64,000 bases of DNA from Mixophyes australis (lineage: Eukaryota; Chordata; Amphibia; Anura; Limnodynastidae). A program made the translations under genes and the position numbers. The notes beneath the pieces are model-generated. The model was not told the origin of the DNA. It did not search any database and worked only from the letters and a program-made list of their open reading frames with translations. The stretch is taken from assembly GCA_036250195.1 (NCBI GenBank), contig JAVHZZ010000003.1:330631694-330695693 (forward strand), read 5' to 3'. Below, one piece after another: positions 12,482 through 23,642 of the stretch (its first letter is position 1; each line of letters begins with the position of its first letter).

Positions 12482-13914
12482 GCTTTTTCAACAAATCATC
12501 CAACATTTTACTTACTCTATTTCGGCTGCTTGTTCCTAGTAATGTCTCTTCCAACCTAGGATTCTCTTTAATTCCTGTGTGTTCTTGGCCTCAACCTTTG
12601 ACTTCTATCTGTTGCCGCGTTCCCTGCCTGCCTTATCCTCTTTTCTCCTGTGCACTTTGGAACAAAACCTTTTTCTTCCTCATTTTTCCCGTCCCACATT
12701 CTACAGCTATTTGCAAACCCAGGATCTACAAAACATTACTGTGTTTTGGTTGCAATCTTATGATTGTTACTCCCACTGACTGACACTGCAACCTGATATA
12801 CTTAAAGGGCCGCATAAAAGCTGCATTTTATTCTTAATCTCTGTAATAAAAAACGCCCACAAAATGACTAACGCACCCCCGCATCATTCATCCCAAAATG
12901 TCCCCATATCCCTTCAGAACTTAGAAGTCAGACTCTGCACTTGCTCAAAAATTTACTCACATGCACTCAGACTCCCATTTTCCGCAAAAGCCCCATATGC
13001 CCTCAGATCCCACATGTACTCCAAAACTACTCACTCAGACCTCCCCACAACATTGCACTGGAAGTACCAGCGACTACTCACCATTAATTAGCAACTAATG
13101 ACCACTGATTTACTAATGGCCACTAAGTATCAATGATAAATATACCTCTCTAACCAAAAGGTGTACTTAAGCTAGGATTCAGGTCTTTCCTGTGGAGGAA
13201 TGAAGAAGTCCACCTAGTGCTGATATATTCTCTTCTGATCTGCAGTCCCTCTACATCCACCTGCAGATATGCAGAAGCGACTTCTTCCAATCTCTTTTCT
13301 TTCACAGACAGATTCACCAACAGACCCAGTTCTGACTTACTGAATAGCAGTCAGATTGGGGTAAAAAAAACTTGGACGGTGCTGTGGGCCGCGTAGGTCG
13401 CTTGTTCCTAATCAGTGCACTACACTGTCGCACAAAACATAGGACATTAAAAGTGGCATCAGAAAAGTCTAAATAAAAATGTCAGTAAAAACCTTGTTAG
13501 TACCTACTATATATTCTTAGAGCTTTCAGTGCAATTTATATTGTAACAGTAGTTTTTTCATTATAACTTCTAACATTTAAAGTTGGGAGTGCACACCACC
13601 ACTCAGCATCTGAAATAGGGGCTTGGTCCCATCACACGAGGGTGTGGCCGCATCACATTGTGGTATGCCCAGCGCTTTTGAAGAGCTAGGTCACCCCGCA
13701 ACCTCACTCCCAATCCCTGAAAACTCTCGAAGCTGATGTATTTGTTCAGCATACTTCTGTTTTGGCTCCCAGTGTGGCTGATGAATAAACTGACAGCTGT
13801 AATGAAGTCATATGTGTGGAAAACTAAACCCCCATGTATGGCGATGCAATGCATGACTCGGGGAAAATTGCAGGAGACTGGCCCTTGTGAGACTGGTTTC
13901 TTTCTCGGGGGAGG
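12481..13914. other. Unannotated stretch
   Basis: No gene is recognised. Around 13580-13740 a GC-richer patch (GTGTGGCCGCATCACATTGTG, read in parts) may be a relic of a TIR element, but its ends are not identifiable. Confidence 0.4.
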
Positions 13915-14870
13915 AAATCATGGGTCGATCTGGATACGGCGTGTAACCCAGATTTCCCCTTAGTAGACCTAATATTGGCTCCTGGATATTGGAGACCTCC
14001 AGCTCACAACCTGCCTGCTCTCACAAGAGATTCCTTGATGGTTTGGGATTGGCTCTGTAGTGGTACTGAAGGATTTCCATGCCCCACAGTGAATGCATCA
14101 ATGCAGGCAGTTGCCAAATTCCAGACTTAAACCTATCAGTGTGGATCTCTAGAGGAATTCCATCTGTGGGTCTTCTGTTTGAATCTGGTACGCTCTCCTC
14201 CTTTGCCCACCTAAGTGACCGCTTTCAGCTGCCTAGAAGCGATTTCTACAAATTTCTACAGCCAAGGCACTGGCTAGCGGCGCCACAACTTAAGGACCTG
14301 TCAATAAGACCCCCTCCAGCATTATGTTACACTAATTTGATAAAGGCAGGTAACAGAGCCAGTATAGCCTCATGGTACACCATTTTGACTACACAAGTAG
14401 ACTTACCCAATCCAAAATACAACTGGGAGACAGATCTTCACCTGGAATTTTCGGGAGAGGAGTGGGAGCGTATTTTACGAAACTCTTTTAAATTGTCTAA
14501 GTGTCTCAACCACACTGAAATGTTGGTTAAGCTCCTGAATAGATTATAAGTCACCCAAGAGAAGTTACATAAGATGTGGCCCCTGGGTTCTCCATCATGT
14601 TGGCGTAATTGCTCTGGAAGAAGAGATATCTTTCACATTTTTTGGTCCTGTCCAGCTCTTCAATCTTTATGGAATGAGGTATTTAACTTACTTGGAGCTA
14701 TATTCCGATATCCGGTTCATCCCTCCCCAAAGTTACTACTGCACCACTACCCCACAATGGGACAGATACATGATGGGTCACGTTTTCATAGCAACTAGGG
14801 CTGCCATAGCTCAGGCATGGAAGCAACCACTAACACTGCCAAAGATTACATCAAAGTGAATCGTAGTTTC
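13915..14870 (+). pseudogene. L1/Tx1-type LINE ORF2 C-terminal remnant
   Basis: The conceptual translation shows the region downstream of reverse transcriptase in L1-clade ORF2 proteins. In order it has PGYWRPPAHNLPALTRDSL, then DFYKFLQPRHWLAAPQLKD, then the WERILRNSF region, then DIFHIFWSCPALQSLWNEVF, which corresponds to the conserved HxWWxCPxxxxFW segment. The pieces are spread over several frames (13915-14115, 14079-14549, 14574-14798) with frameshifts and an in-frame stop. No RT domain or 3' UTR is recognisable. This is an old dead copy. Confidence 0.7.
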
Positions 14871-15809
14871 TAAATGGAGACCTTGAGTGTGCCACACTCT
14901 ATGCCAGCTGCCTCTCTATTAGTGAAAGGCATAATTGGCATATCTAATTAACTGAGGGGGAGGGAGCTCTGCCACGGACCTCTGAACAGATTACCAATGC
15001 CGACTCCATGGGATCCTCGGTGTTATTCGGAGTAGTGTTTCAATGTTATGTACACTTATTTGTGAAGGTTTGCAGAGTATTTGTGTAATTGTTCTGTTAT
15101 AACCATGTCAAAGTATTTCAGGGGTGTGATTACGTGTTTTGAGATTTTGATGACCTATTATTGTGTTCCTTACCCACTATGCACCCCCCTACCCTTTCCC
15201 AAATTTACTGTCCTTTCCCTTCCCTCCATTTTTTTGCTCCTGTACCCTTCCTTAAAAATCTTTAAAAACCTAAAAAAAATTTTTTATCTTGCATTGCCAC
15301 GGTCGAGCCAGTGGAACACAGTAGGCCTGGAAAGAGAGGTAGGAGGGCGCTACACTTACCCTGGCTTCACTGCACATGTGTAACCTCTGGCAGGGGGACG
15401 CCAACACAGGCCCTGGCCATGACCAATGTTGAGAAATATCTCAGTCCCGGCAGTTGGGACAAAAGTCTTGAGTGTCTGTAAGGCAGACTGTGCAACCTAA
15501 ATCAGGACAGTTGGGAGTTAAGGCTTTAATTGCTGGAACCTTTTCTCTTCACTCTACATCTAAGTATGTTCATTACAATTTTTATGATCTTATATTTCAC
15601 CGTTAACTTTTGTATATTGTATGAGTTGTCATAATTTAGACAAGTAGGCATGCAAAAAAATAAATGCATTTGCAACCCTTACATTGCAACATGGTTTGCC
15701 TAGGAGCAATTTTTTTGGCTTTGTTCCTAACTCTAAATGAGGCCCAAAATGTCTGCCTTCACAATGTAAAGGTGACAAGTACATTTTCAAGAAGTGTTTT
15801 ACACCTATT
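14871..15809. other. Unannotated stretch
   Basis: No gene and no clear repeat. It may include decayed 3' sequence of the preceding LINE remnant. Confidence 0.4.
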
Positions 15810-16480
15810 GGGCCTGATTAATCAAGGAACGTATCAGCTCATTTGAGCGTATTGTAAGCAAAATCATTCTATGCAGGCCTAGAATTGACAGAGACGTCCG
15901 TATACGCTGTTCTGTTCTGTGTGCTTGCGAGCGCAAAGGACACTTGCTGCAGCCTACGATTTCGGGGAGTGAACTGGGCCGCCGTTTCTGATTCAAGCTT
16001 TGGGCATCTCAAAGTTACTTCTTTTTCTGCCCTATCTCTTGCTCCAGCTAAAGGGCTCATTTAAATCCTGACCAGTAGTGATGACAGTCTCGTATGCATG
16101 CTATAACATGTGTTTGCAATCACAAGCAACTGCAAAAAAATATTTTATGCCCAGTACCCATTAAAAACATTCAAATAAATGTATTTCATGGAGAGAAAAA
16201 AATAACAAAAACACTTTTTTTTCTGTTTTCTTGTTTTTTTTACTGTTTTAACATTTTTTTTCCTGTGATTTCATTTGCGAATTTATAATCCACATAGGTT
16301 TTAGACACGTCCTGCTGTGTCTGGTGTAGTAGGGCACAGCAGACCTGCCCCTGATTTCAAAAACACACACATCTTGAAATCTGTCCCTTGCTGCCTTGAG
16401 GCGGACACAAATTATAAATACGTGCATATAATACTGAACACGGATTGCGATCAGAATACGTGCCTTGGTGAATCAGGTCC
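15810..16480. mobile_element. TIR MITE (family D), 671 bp
   Basis: The left end GGGCCTGATTAATCAAGG and right end CCTTGGTGAATCAGGTCC are inverted repeats about 25 bp long including ACGTAT. They are flanked by the 3-bp direct repeat ATT (15807-15809 and 16481-16483). There is no transposase. The same termini occur at 28804/32051 and 57234/57890. A 3-bp duplication fits a PIF/Harbinger-type origin (inference). Confidence 0.75.
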
Positions 16481-16717
16481 ATTGTGTGTTTCACGGGTCT
16501 TTGTCTGACAATGTGTTGCTTTTATAGTGTTGCCACAATAAATGTTTATATGTTTGAACGTTTAAATATTTGACTGTAACTTTGATCTTTAGATCTTGTT
16601 GCTGATAACACCAAGGCAATATAAGAGGAAATTAGTTTAATAATCTTCAAGTGAAAAACGAAGATCATTATCAATCTCAGTATCCCATTTGACCTTGGAC
16701 TTCTCCACCCAGATATA

Positions 16718-16910
16718 GGGGGGTATTCAATTGTTCGTCCGGACCTCAGAAAAACTTGCGCTCTAAAACTATTACCTTTAATACGGAATCTGAAATTCAG
16801 TGAGTAAATTACCGTATGAACGGTATTTACGCACAATATTACCATATTAACGGTAATAGTTTTAGAGCGCAAGTTTTTCTGAGGTCCGGACGAACAATTG
16901 AATACCCCCC
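16718..16910. mobile_element. Palindromic MITE with perfect 59-bp TIRs
   Basis: This 193-bp element starts GGGGGGTATTCAATTG and ends with the exact complement. Positions 16718-16776 and 16852-16910 appear to be perfect inverted copies. It is flanked by a 3-bp direct repeat ATA. The 75-bp centre itself holds an inverted ACCGT/ACGGT pattern. No coding capacity. Perfect arms suggest a recent insertion or arm-to-arm gene conversion. Confidence 0.9.
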
Positions 16911-17116
16911 ATAGTGTCTTTTAGATAATTTTACATAAATACATTATTCTGTTACATTCCTAGCCTGTGTATCACATTAACAGTTTGTGTTAATGTGCTC
17001 TTATTATGCTAACATAATTTATTTTTTCCTGGATATCAATGTTTTACGTTTAGGACATCCAGTCTGTGGTATTTTATGCTTTAGTAACAGTGACAGAAAA
17101 CAAAACAAATTTAGGC

Positions 17117-17281
17117 GTATATTTACTAAACTGCAGGCTTAAAAAAGTGGAGATGTTTCCTATAGCAACCAATCAGATTCTAGCTATCATTTATTTAGTA
17201 CATTCTACAAACTGATAGCTAGAATCTGATTGGTTGCCATAGGCAACATCTCCACTTTTCAAGCCCACAGTTTAGTAAATA
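17117..17281. mobile_element. Palindromic MITE family 1, complete
   Basis: The arms GTATATTTACTAAACTGCAG and CAGTTTAGTAAATAC enclose inverted GTGGAGATGTTTCC...CAACCAATCAGATTCTAGCT arms. It is a stem about 70 bp long with a small central loop. Non-coding. Confidence 0.85.
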
Positions 17282-18108
17282 CAAGTGGGAATTTGAAAAA
17301 ATAATATCTAAAAAAATACCTGCTTGTTGAATGTAGCAAACAGAAGTAAAACAGACAATGGAGTGTGGGGTTTAGTTATAAGGAAAACTTATAGCAAGTA
17401 ATGGTAATCATTTGCACTTAGTCTGTTTACCTCTTACCTTGCTACTGGCGATGGCTCACACTTCAGAGAGCCACTCTCTTCCTTTTTTTGGCTGCAGCTG
17501 GTTGCTAGGCAGCTTCTTTCCACCTCAATGCCGGTCACAACCGCAATTGCAGCATTAGTCTGTTGGGGGGACTCGTTCCTAATGGAGCAATTTGATTGGG
17601 CGACAGTAGTTTAAATGGTAGGGAGTGCTCAGCCTTACTGACCATGATAGCATTCTTGCTGTGTGCATGTTCCTGAAGGCTGCTCTTTCTGCCTCAGTTC
17701 CTATTGCTCTTCTGTTGCCTGACATACTGTCTTTAGAATTCGCTGTCTGCTGCCTGTCTCATCCCTTTGGCTTGTGTTATTGCATATTCTTGCTCACTGC
17801 CCACCCTGACCTATGGCTTATCTTTATTGGATCTTCTTGCTAGCTACTTGCCCCTGACCATTGGCCTTCCTGGTTATTTCCTCGTGTATACTAGTCTTCA
17901 TACCCCTTCACTAGCTGGTAATCAGATAAGTCACTACTACCCTGACCTTAGGTCCTGGGGGCATCTGAGTACCTGTGAATATATAGCAGTCTACGGGAAA
18001 GGCGGTTTGCTATAATCAAAGACCTCATTGTACTCTAGCATTGTTGCTAATTTTTAGGCATATAAATCTGCAAATTTTTGTTTGTGAATTAATTCCTTGA
18101 AATAGTGT
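17282..18108. other. Unannotated stretch, possible decayed LTR
   Basis: No gene. The pyrimidine-rich 17620-18040 interval ends with a GTCCTGGGGGCATCTGAG word and an AATATATAGC stretch. This composition is common in amphibian LTRs, but I find no matching TG/CA ends or duplications. Confidence 0.3.
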
Positions 18109-19148
18109 GACATGGCTCAGAGAAGCTGTTTAAATCAATGTGTTTTGTTTATGTTAAACTACCCAGAGGGGGCTGGTAGATAAGAGCCTGGATCCATTGT
18201 AGTACCTTGTATCATTTATGGCAGGTAACAAATGTGAAAGCCTTTGAAAATATCTATTTCAAGACAATTAAATCTAACACATGTCTGGGAAGCCTCAGAC
18301 ATGCCAACTGCAGAGACATGGTTGTATGTTAATGACAAATTCAAGCTGAATAGGGTCACAGGAAAATATCATATAATTTTGTCCAATATCATACTTACCA
18401 GCGGCATGTGTGGTATGCAGATGAATGGGAACTTATGAACTGTTGTGTGGAGGTAAAAACATGTTTGTAAGTCATACTGGTGAAAAGTTAGAACAGAGTA
18501 ACAAAAACCTGACTTAAAAGGTGTTTCTCCAGCAGAGTCATAAAACCCTCATTTGCATTCTCACAGACCTTTTTGTTCTGACATAACAGGAAGGGGGCTG
18601 TGGGCCCTGCAGCTTGGTTTTAAAACTGTACTGTGACTCTAAGAAATTATTCACTTTTAGGAGTCAATCTGATATTGAAGAGTTTCCCATTTTTCCTGCT
18701 TCTCCCAACACCAGAAACTTGATTATAAGTGAGTTATCAATTCTGTGTTTTATCCTTTTTATTTTATAAGAAACAATTACATTATACTTGTAAGCCTTTT
18801 ATTAACTGTTTTATCTTAAGCATTGTGGATGTATTTTCCATATTAAATTACACTTAATAAGTTCAAGTCTCTGTGTTCTTACGAATTCACGCGACAGTTT
18901 GGTCAAGACGCTACATAATTGAAACGAGGAGAACATTTGTGGTTTATGTTAACTCTGATTAAAGTAAATTGTGCTAGATTAATTCTAGGGAGAACCAAAG
19001 GCTTCCTAAATAAGAGTGTCAGCTCTTCATAAAAAACCTTGGTGGTGGCATAGTTGGTACGGCAAAGCTAGTGTTTGGCATAGATATGGAAGGATTTAAT
19101 CATTTTAGACAGATCAGGTGGTTGCTTTTTGATTAACCCTGTGTCACA
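18109..19148 (+). mobile_element. Possible LTR or LTR-retroelement remnant
   Basis: It begins TGTGACATGG and ends CTGTGTCACA, an inverted TGTGAC/GTCACA pair like that of the clearer LTR at 21445-22030. It includes AT-rich sequence with an AATAAGTTCAAG stretch. No target duplication was established and the internal order is unclear, so the boundaries are tentative. Confidence 0.3.
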
Positions 19149-20319
19149 CACACTCAGGTAACTGTTATTTGTGAAATATGACTAAACCCCAAAGGCGGTC
19201 GAGTGATCGTCTGGAGGCCAGCTCTCCAGAGACAAAATGCGGCTCCTCAGGGATTATACAAAAAGTTTTCAAATTGGCTGTTAAAGAGCTTTGCTGGAGG
19301 CCGAGCGATCGACAGAGAGTTGAAGAAGATGGTGAGGTGCGTCTGCCTCACATTAAAACATAATACCACTGATGACACTACAATCTGTGAATACATAAAT
19401 TACACCAAAATGAGTGATATCAATGCTGATATCATAATAGGGATATTAATAATTACAATGGAAACCTCGAAAACAAGTGTGATCACATCTCCATTATCCA
19501 AAAATGGTCTCTACACTCATCTTATCATCTCACTCTACAACCTCCCCTCTAACCTATTCCCTTCCAAGGTCATGGATGGATGCAAATTTTACAAAATGAT
19601 CTTGAGTTCTAAAGTGCACAGGATAAGGGGAGGAAGCGTAGTGGTGATATGTGGGTAAGGTTGGAGGAATTGGAAGTACGAGGTGGATGGAAAGTTTTGG
19701 GGTTGAACGTTGAGCATGAGCAGATAGCTGGGATTGCATGGGACCCAGTGTTAGGTAAGATGTCGTCAGCAGCCAATAGAAGGACAAGGCTTTTTTTTGC
19801 TTATGTAGGCCGTTGAGTTCAAGAAACACAACAGTGCATGGGTGCAGACTAGCAAGGGGGGAAGTAGTGAAGGGGAAATAAAAAGTTGGGTTAGGAGAAC
19901 TAGGATGCTTGAGAGAAAAGAGGAGTTTGGAGAGAAGTCTGGTGAAAGTGAGTAGAAGAACAGAGAAGGTAAATTGAGTACTTGCATCGTAGAGTGGTGT
20001 GAAAGATGTGGATGAATGTGGATTAGCTCGGGTAGGTAATAAGAGAGTTGGGAGAAACTATTGATCACATTTTTTCAGGGCAGTGGAGGAGAGGGGGAGG
20101 CTACTTTACCGCCTCCTGGCTGGTGTTAATAAAGTAGTAGTCTCTGTAGCTTTGACATGTGGTCCAGGATGCTGACAGTTGGGCTCAGTGGGCCCATCAG
20201 CCAAAGAGAGATGGCAACAGCAAAGACAGTTACAGTCACTGGGACCAACAGTCAAACAGATATGACGACATCAAAAACAGTTGAGCTCTGTGGGTCCAGC
20301 AGCTGAATGGAAATAGCAA
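19149..20319. other. Unannotated stretch
   Basis: No recognisable gene. 19178-19363 has a 61-codon frame with no known domain. 19380-19490 contains a few ATGAGTGATATCA-type words related to the repeat at 21146-21400. Confidence 0.4.
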
Positions 20320-21090
20320 CAGTAGTGACAGAAGAGCTCAACATGCCCAAACAGCACCTTTCATCTTCACTACGTCCCAGAGTCAACACCTCCCCTCAAA
20401 TCTCCCTCGCTTTTAATAACATCACAGCTTCCTCAGTCTCCAATGCCTGCTGTCTTGTTGTTACTCTTGACTCTGCCCTCTGCTTTATTCCTCACATCCA
20501 ATCTCTCTCTCCCAGTCCTGTCACCTATACCTTAGAAATATTGTCAGAATACACCGTTTTCTTACTCAAGATGTTACTAAAACTCATGTCCACTCTCTCA
20601 TCTCCTGCCTTGACTATTGTAAGCTCCTCCTGTCTGACATTCCCTCACCCATCAATCTCCACTTCAATCCATCCTTAATGCAGCAGCAAGAATGATCTTC
20701 CTCTCTCACCACTTCACATCTGCTGCACCACTTTGCAAATCCCTACACTGGCTCCCTGTGTCCTCCAGAATCCAATTCAAATTACTTACCTTTACCTAGA
20801 AAGCCCTCAACAACACCACCCCTTCATACATTTCAAATTTCAACTCAAAATAATCTCTCTCTTGCCCTCTTAGATCTACCTCTGACTTATGTCCACATTG
20901 TTTCTGGTAATCAACTCTTACTCTTGCCTTCAAGACTTCTCCCATACCGCTACCCAATTATGGAGTTCACACTCTCCCACAACCTTCAAATCTTGAAACT
21001 CTCTCTGAAAGCCCATCTCTTTGTTAAACCCCTAAACACTGTCGGGTGCTGTGAGCAATTTGGCGCCTTACAATTTAACAAGAATAATAA
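20320..21090 (+). pseudogene. L2-clade LINE RT C-terminal and tail remnant
   Basis: The translation gives VTLDSALCF, then [15 protein letters not shown] and later LSLKAHLFVK. These parallel [25 protein letters not shown] and KTHLF in the LINE at 5228-7786, in the same order and spacing. The tail reads TTTGGCGCCTTACAATTTAAC then AATAATAATC, the L2-type end. There are many stops and frameshifts. It is older and from a different subfamily than the 5.2-kb copy. Confidence 0.8.
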
Positions 21091-21124
21091 TCACAACTGT
21101 TATAAAATTAGGTATGAGCACTGA

Positions 21125-22185
21125 CCTCAGTAAATGTCTTATTACAAGGTGACATCACTGATGATATCAGAATGAGTGACCTCACAGTGAGTTACATCAC
21201 TGATGACATCACAATGCATAAGCATAACCAGCAGCGACAGGAGCCCCAGGTGCAGATAAATCCATGCCCACTCTTCTATTGAAGTTGGGGGGAACAGTTT
21301 TACAGTGAAAACAACATAGAAGATGTTTACATAGATGATTACATTGAGTGACATCACAATCACTTATGACAAATGGTTGACATTTCATAATGTTTCACCA
21401 CTGATTTCAAAATCTGTGACTTTTAATATTGTAATTGTAACTACTGTGACAAAACACTGGAATAATGTTTCTGGACAGATATGTTTGTCTCAGGTTTGTG
21501 ACCTACTTGTTTTAAAAACCCCAGGGACATTGTTTTGTGTGGGAAAGAGCTTCCCAGAGAGTGTGTTCAGCTTTGGAGAAAAGGGTAAGGACCCTGGAGT
21601 GTAAATGGAGAGAGAAGGGTGGGTTCCATTTACAAGGCCCAGTCCAGGTCTTCTGTTCTGCCGGTTTGACAACAGACTGGTTAATGATTGCACCTGTGAA
21701 AGGTGTTTAATAGGATGTCAGTCTGAGTGGCTGCTCAGCCTGGGTGAAGGGACTGCAGACTCTCTAAAAGAAAAAGCCTGATATTGATTGGGAGTGACTA
21801 TAAGTGCTGGAATGTCTTATGTTTTTCTTTAGTTTGATAGTCAGGAATGACATATGTTTAGTTAGTGTTGGAAAGACAAGGTATTTATTTTGAAGTTTTC
21901 TTTATTTTTTTCTTCTTAATAAAAGTGGATAAGGCCAGTTGTACCAAAACCTTGGACTCGTGTGACATCTCTGCTGATGTACACTACCATCTACCCCAGG
22001 AGATGGAACCTGTTCCCCTAACCGGTCACACTATTTTATAACAATGGTGACATAATGAAATTATAGTAGGTGACGTCATTGATGTCAAAATGGGTGACTG
22101 TATAAAATGAGACAGGAAAGTGGGTGACACATGTTGTGATATCACTGTAACATCACTGTTGACATCAGGACGATAATAAGCATAG
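21125..22185. repeat. Degenerate TGACATCA-rich repeat, split by an LTR
   Basis: Words such as GTGACATCACTGATGACATC and ATCACAATGAGTGAC recur at 21146-21210 and 21335-21365, and again at 22040-22175 beyond the LTR insertion. The arrangement looks like an old short tandem repeat rather than coding DNA. Confidence 0.55.
21445..22030 (+). mobile_element. Solo LTR, 586 bp
   Basis: The termini TGTGACAAAAC and CCGGTCACA give the canonical TG...CA with a short inverted repeat. An AATAAA polyadenylation signal sits near 21918 and is followed by a GT-rich stretch. The flanks CTAC/CTAT are an imperfect 4-bp duplication. No internal retroviral sequence is adjacent, so this fits a solo LTR left by LTR-LTR recombination. 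Family (Ty3/gypsy or ERV) not determined. Confidence 0.65.
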
Positions 22186-22865
22186 CCACACTTGGGGTGT
22201 GGGAGGGCAGATTGAGAGATTGATCTGGGTGGATCAGGAACATAACTTAAAAAGTGCCAATTTTTGAATTAGTATTGTTGGGATATTATTTGACTTACCA
22301 TATAAAATTTAGTAACTACAGAAAGAAATGTATTATATCCAAGTGTACCATAGAATTACTCCCGCTACACACAAACCTCTCAGATATACTCTCTTAGAAA
22401 GAAAATAATTAGTAGAATTCAATCAGTTCACAAAACATATCATAGATTCCTCCAAAAGTGTTCCCGATGGATTAACTCTTTAAATGCCAGCAGTACATCA
22501 GTTTTTGAGAATGTAATCAGCCGAGTCTTATTTTTCCACTTCATTACATCTATTAATTTGCTGCGTTCAGTGCATAACTATCTGTAGTGACAGCAGTGTT
22601 CATGGCAATGTTAAACTTAGCACAAGGATGGGTTTTAATTTGAGCTTTAGCAACATATTGGGAAAACTGAGTTGAAACTAATAAAATCCTAAAAACATAA
22701 AGCTGCTCAGTATTGAAGGAAAGATAAGTTATCTTTTTTATCATTTAAATTACCTTTCAGTATGAGATCGACATGAGTGTTCTGACTATATGAAGCTTAT
22801 AATGAGATTAAACTGATATATGAACTTTATTTTCATATAGAGGCCCATTTCACACATAAATTGTT
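22186..22865. other. Unannotated stretch
   Basis: AT-rich, without domain-bearing ORFs or recognised repeats. Confidence 0.5.
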
Positions 22866-23081
22866 CATACTTGTCTACTCTTCTGGAATATCCGGATGAC
22901 GCCTCAATTTTGGGTAGTATTCCCGAACTCCCGGGAGAACAGGACACCCTCCCGCAACCTTCCCACTTCCTAATGAAGTGGGTGGGGACAGAGGGCCTCA
23001 AAGATACAATTTGCTGCAAATTGCGTAATTTTGACTCCGACCCATGCAGCGTAATGATGCAATTGCTGCTTTAATGAATTG
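22866..23081. mobile_element. TIR MITE family E, left part
   Basis: It starts CATACTTGTCTACTC and continues with inverted CCGAACTCCCGGGAG words and the AAATTGCGTAATTTTG centre shared with 28270-28576. The right end is not seen. A solo LTR interrupts immediately downstream. Confidence 0.6.
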
Positions 23082-23086
23082 CCACT

Positions 23087-23637
23087 TGTCACTCAGCTAG
23101 GGTCAGAGGGATGCCCGAACAGTTGGCTCAAGTTGGTATTACCTCCACAGAGGCGCAAAGTCTAACAGTGAGGGAGGTTTTCGCCAGGGACTCCTGCAAG
23201 GGAGTTTGGACTTTACTGTTCCCAGACCTCAGGTCGCATCTCTCTTACCGAGGGTAACAGGTAGCATTAATCTGCAGAGCATTACTACAGGTTAGTGGAG
23301 TAGACACAGAGGCTGTGATGATCTGCGGATAGATGTGTTGGAGACTCAGAGAACAGGTAGTAAACAGGAGCCAGGGAACTGGACATCTGAACAGGAGGAT
23401 AGACCTGAAGATCTGGCAACTTACACAGGTAAGAGGTATGTTTAAATAGTGTGGTCAGGCATCCGATTAGTTGAAGGAACTGAATGGGGAGAAGTGCCGG
23501 GTTGCGCAAACGCAGTCCACCAGACGAGATGGCATCTCGCAGGAGAGCCATGGCATCCATCTTGGAGAAGTCCAGCCCCTGTGAATAGGGTGAGTAACCA
23601 CGGGGAGCCCGTCGATCAGCATGTCTGGTGTGTGACA
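23087..23637 (-). mobile_element. Solo LTR, 551 bp, chromovirus-like
   Basis: It is bounded by TGTCACTCAGC and GGTGTGTGACA (TG...CA, inverted TGTCAC) with a perfect 5-bp target duplication CCACT (23082-23086 and 23638-23642). Ends and length of duplication match the Ty3/gypsy element at 39416-48106 (TGTCACGGGC ... GTGAGTGACA), but the body differs. On the minus strand a TATTTAAA box lies about 190 bp from the start, giving a similarly short U3. No internal region remains. Confidence 0.85.
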
Positions 23638-23642
23638 CCACT

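Noticed and set aside
12265..12783. 172-codon ORF on the plus strand across the TA/CA microsatellite
   Set aside because: It is dominated by YI and TH dipeptide runs from the microsatellite. No domain and no start context.
18109..19148. Full LTR retroelement with gag at 19178
   Set aside because: Only inverted TGTGAC/GTCACA words support it. No duplication, PBS or gag domain could be shown, so it is kept only as a low-confidence remnant.
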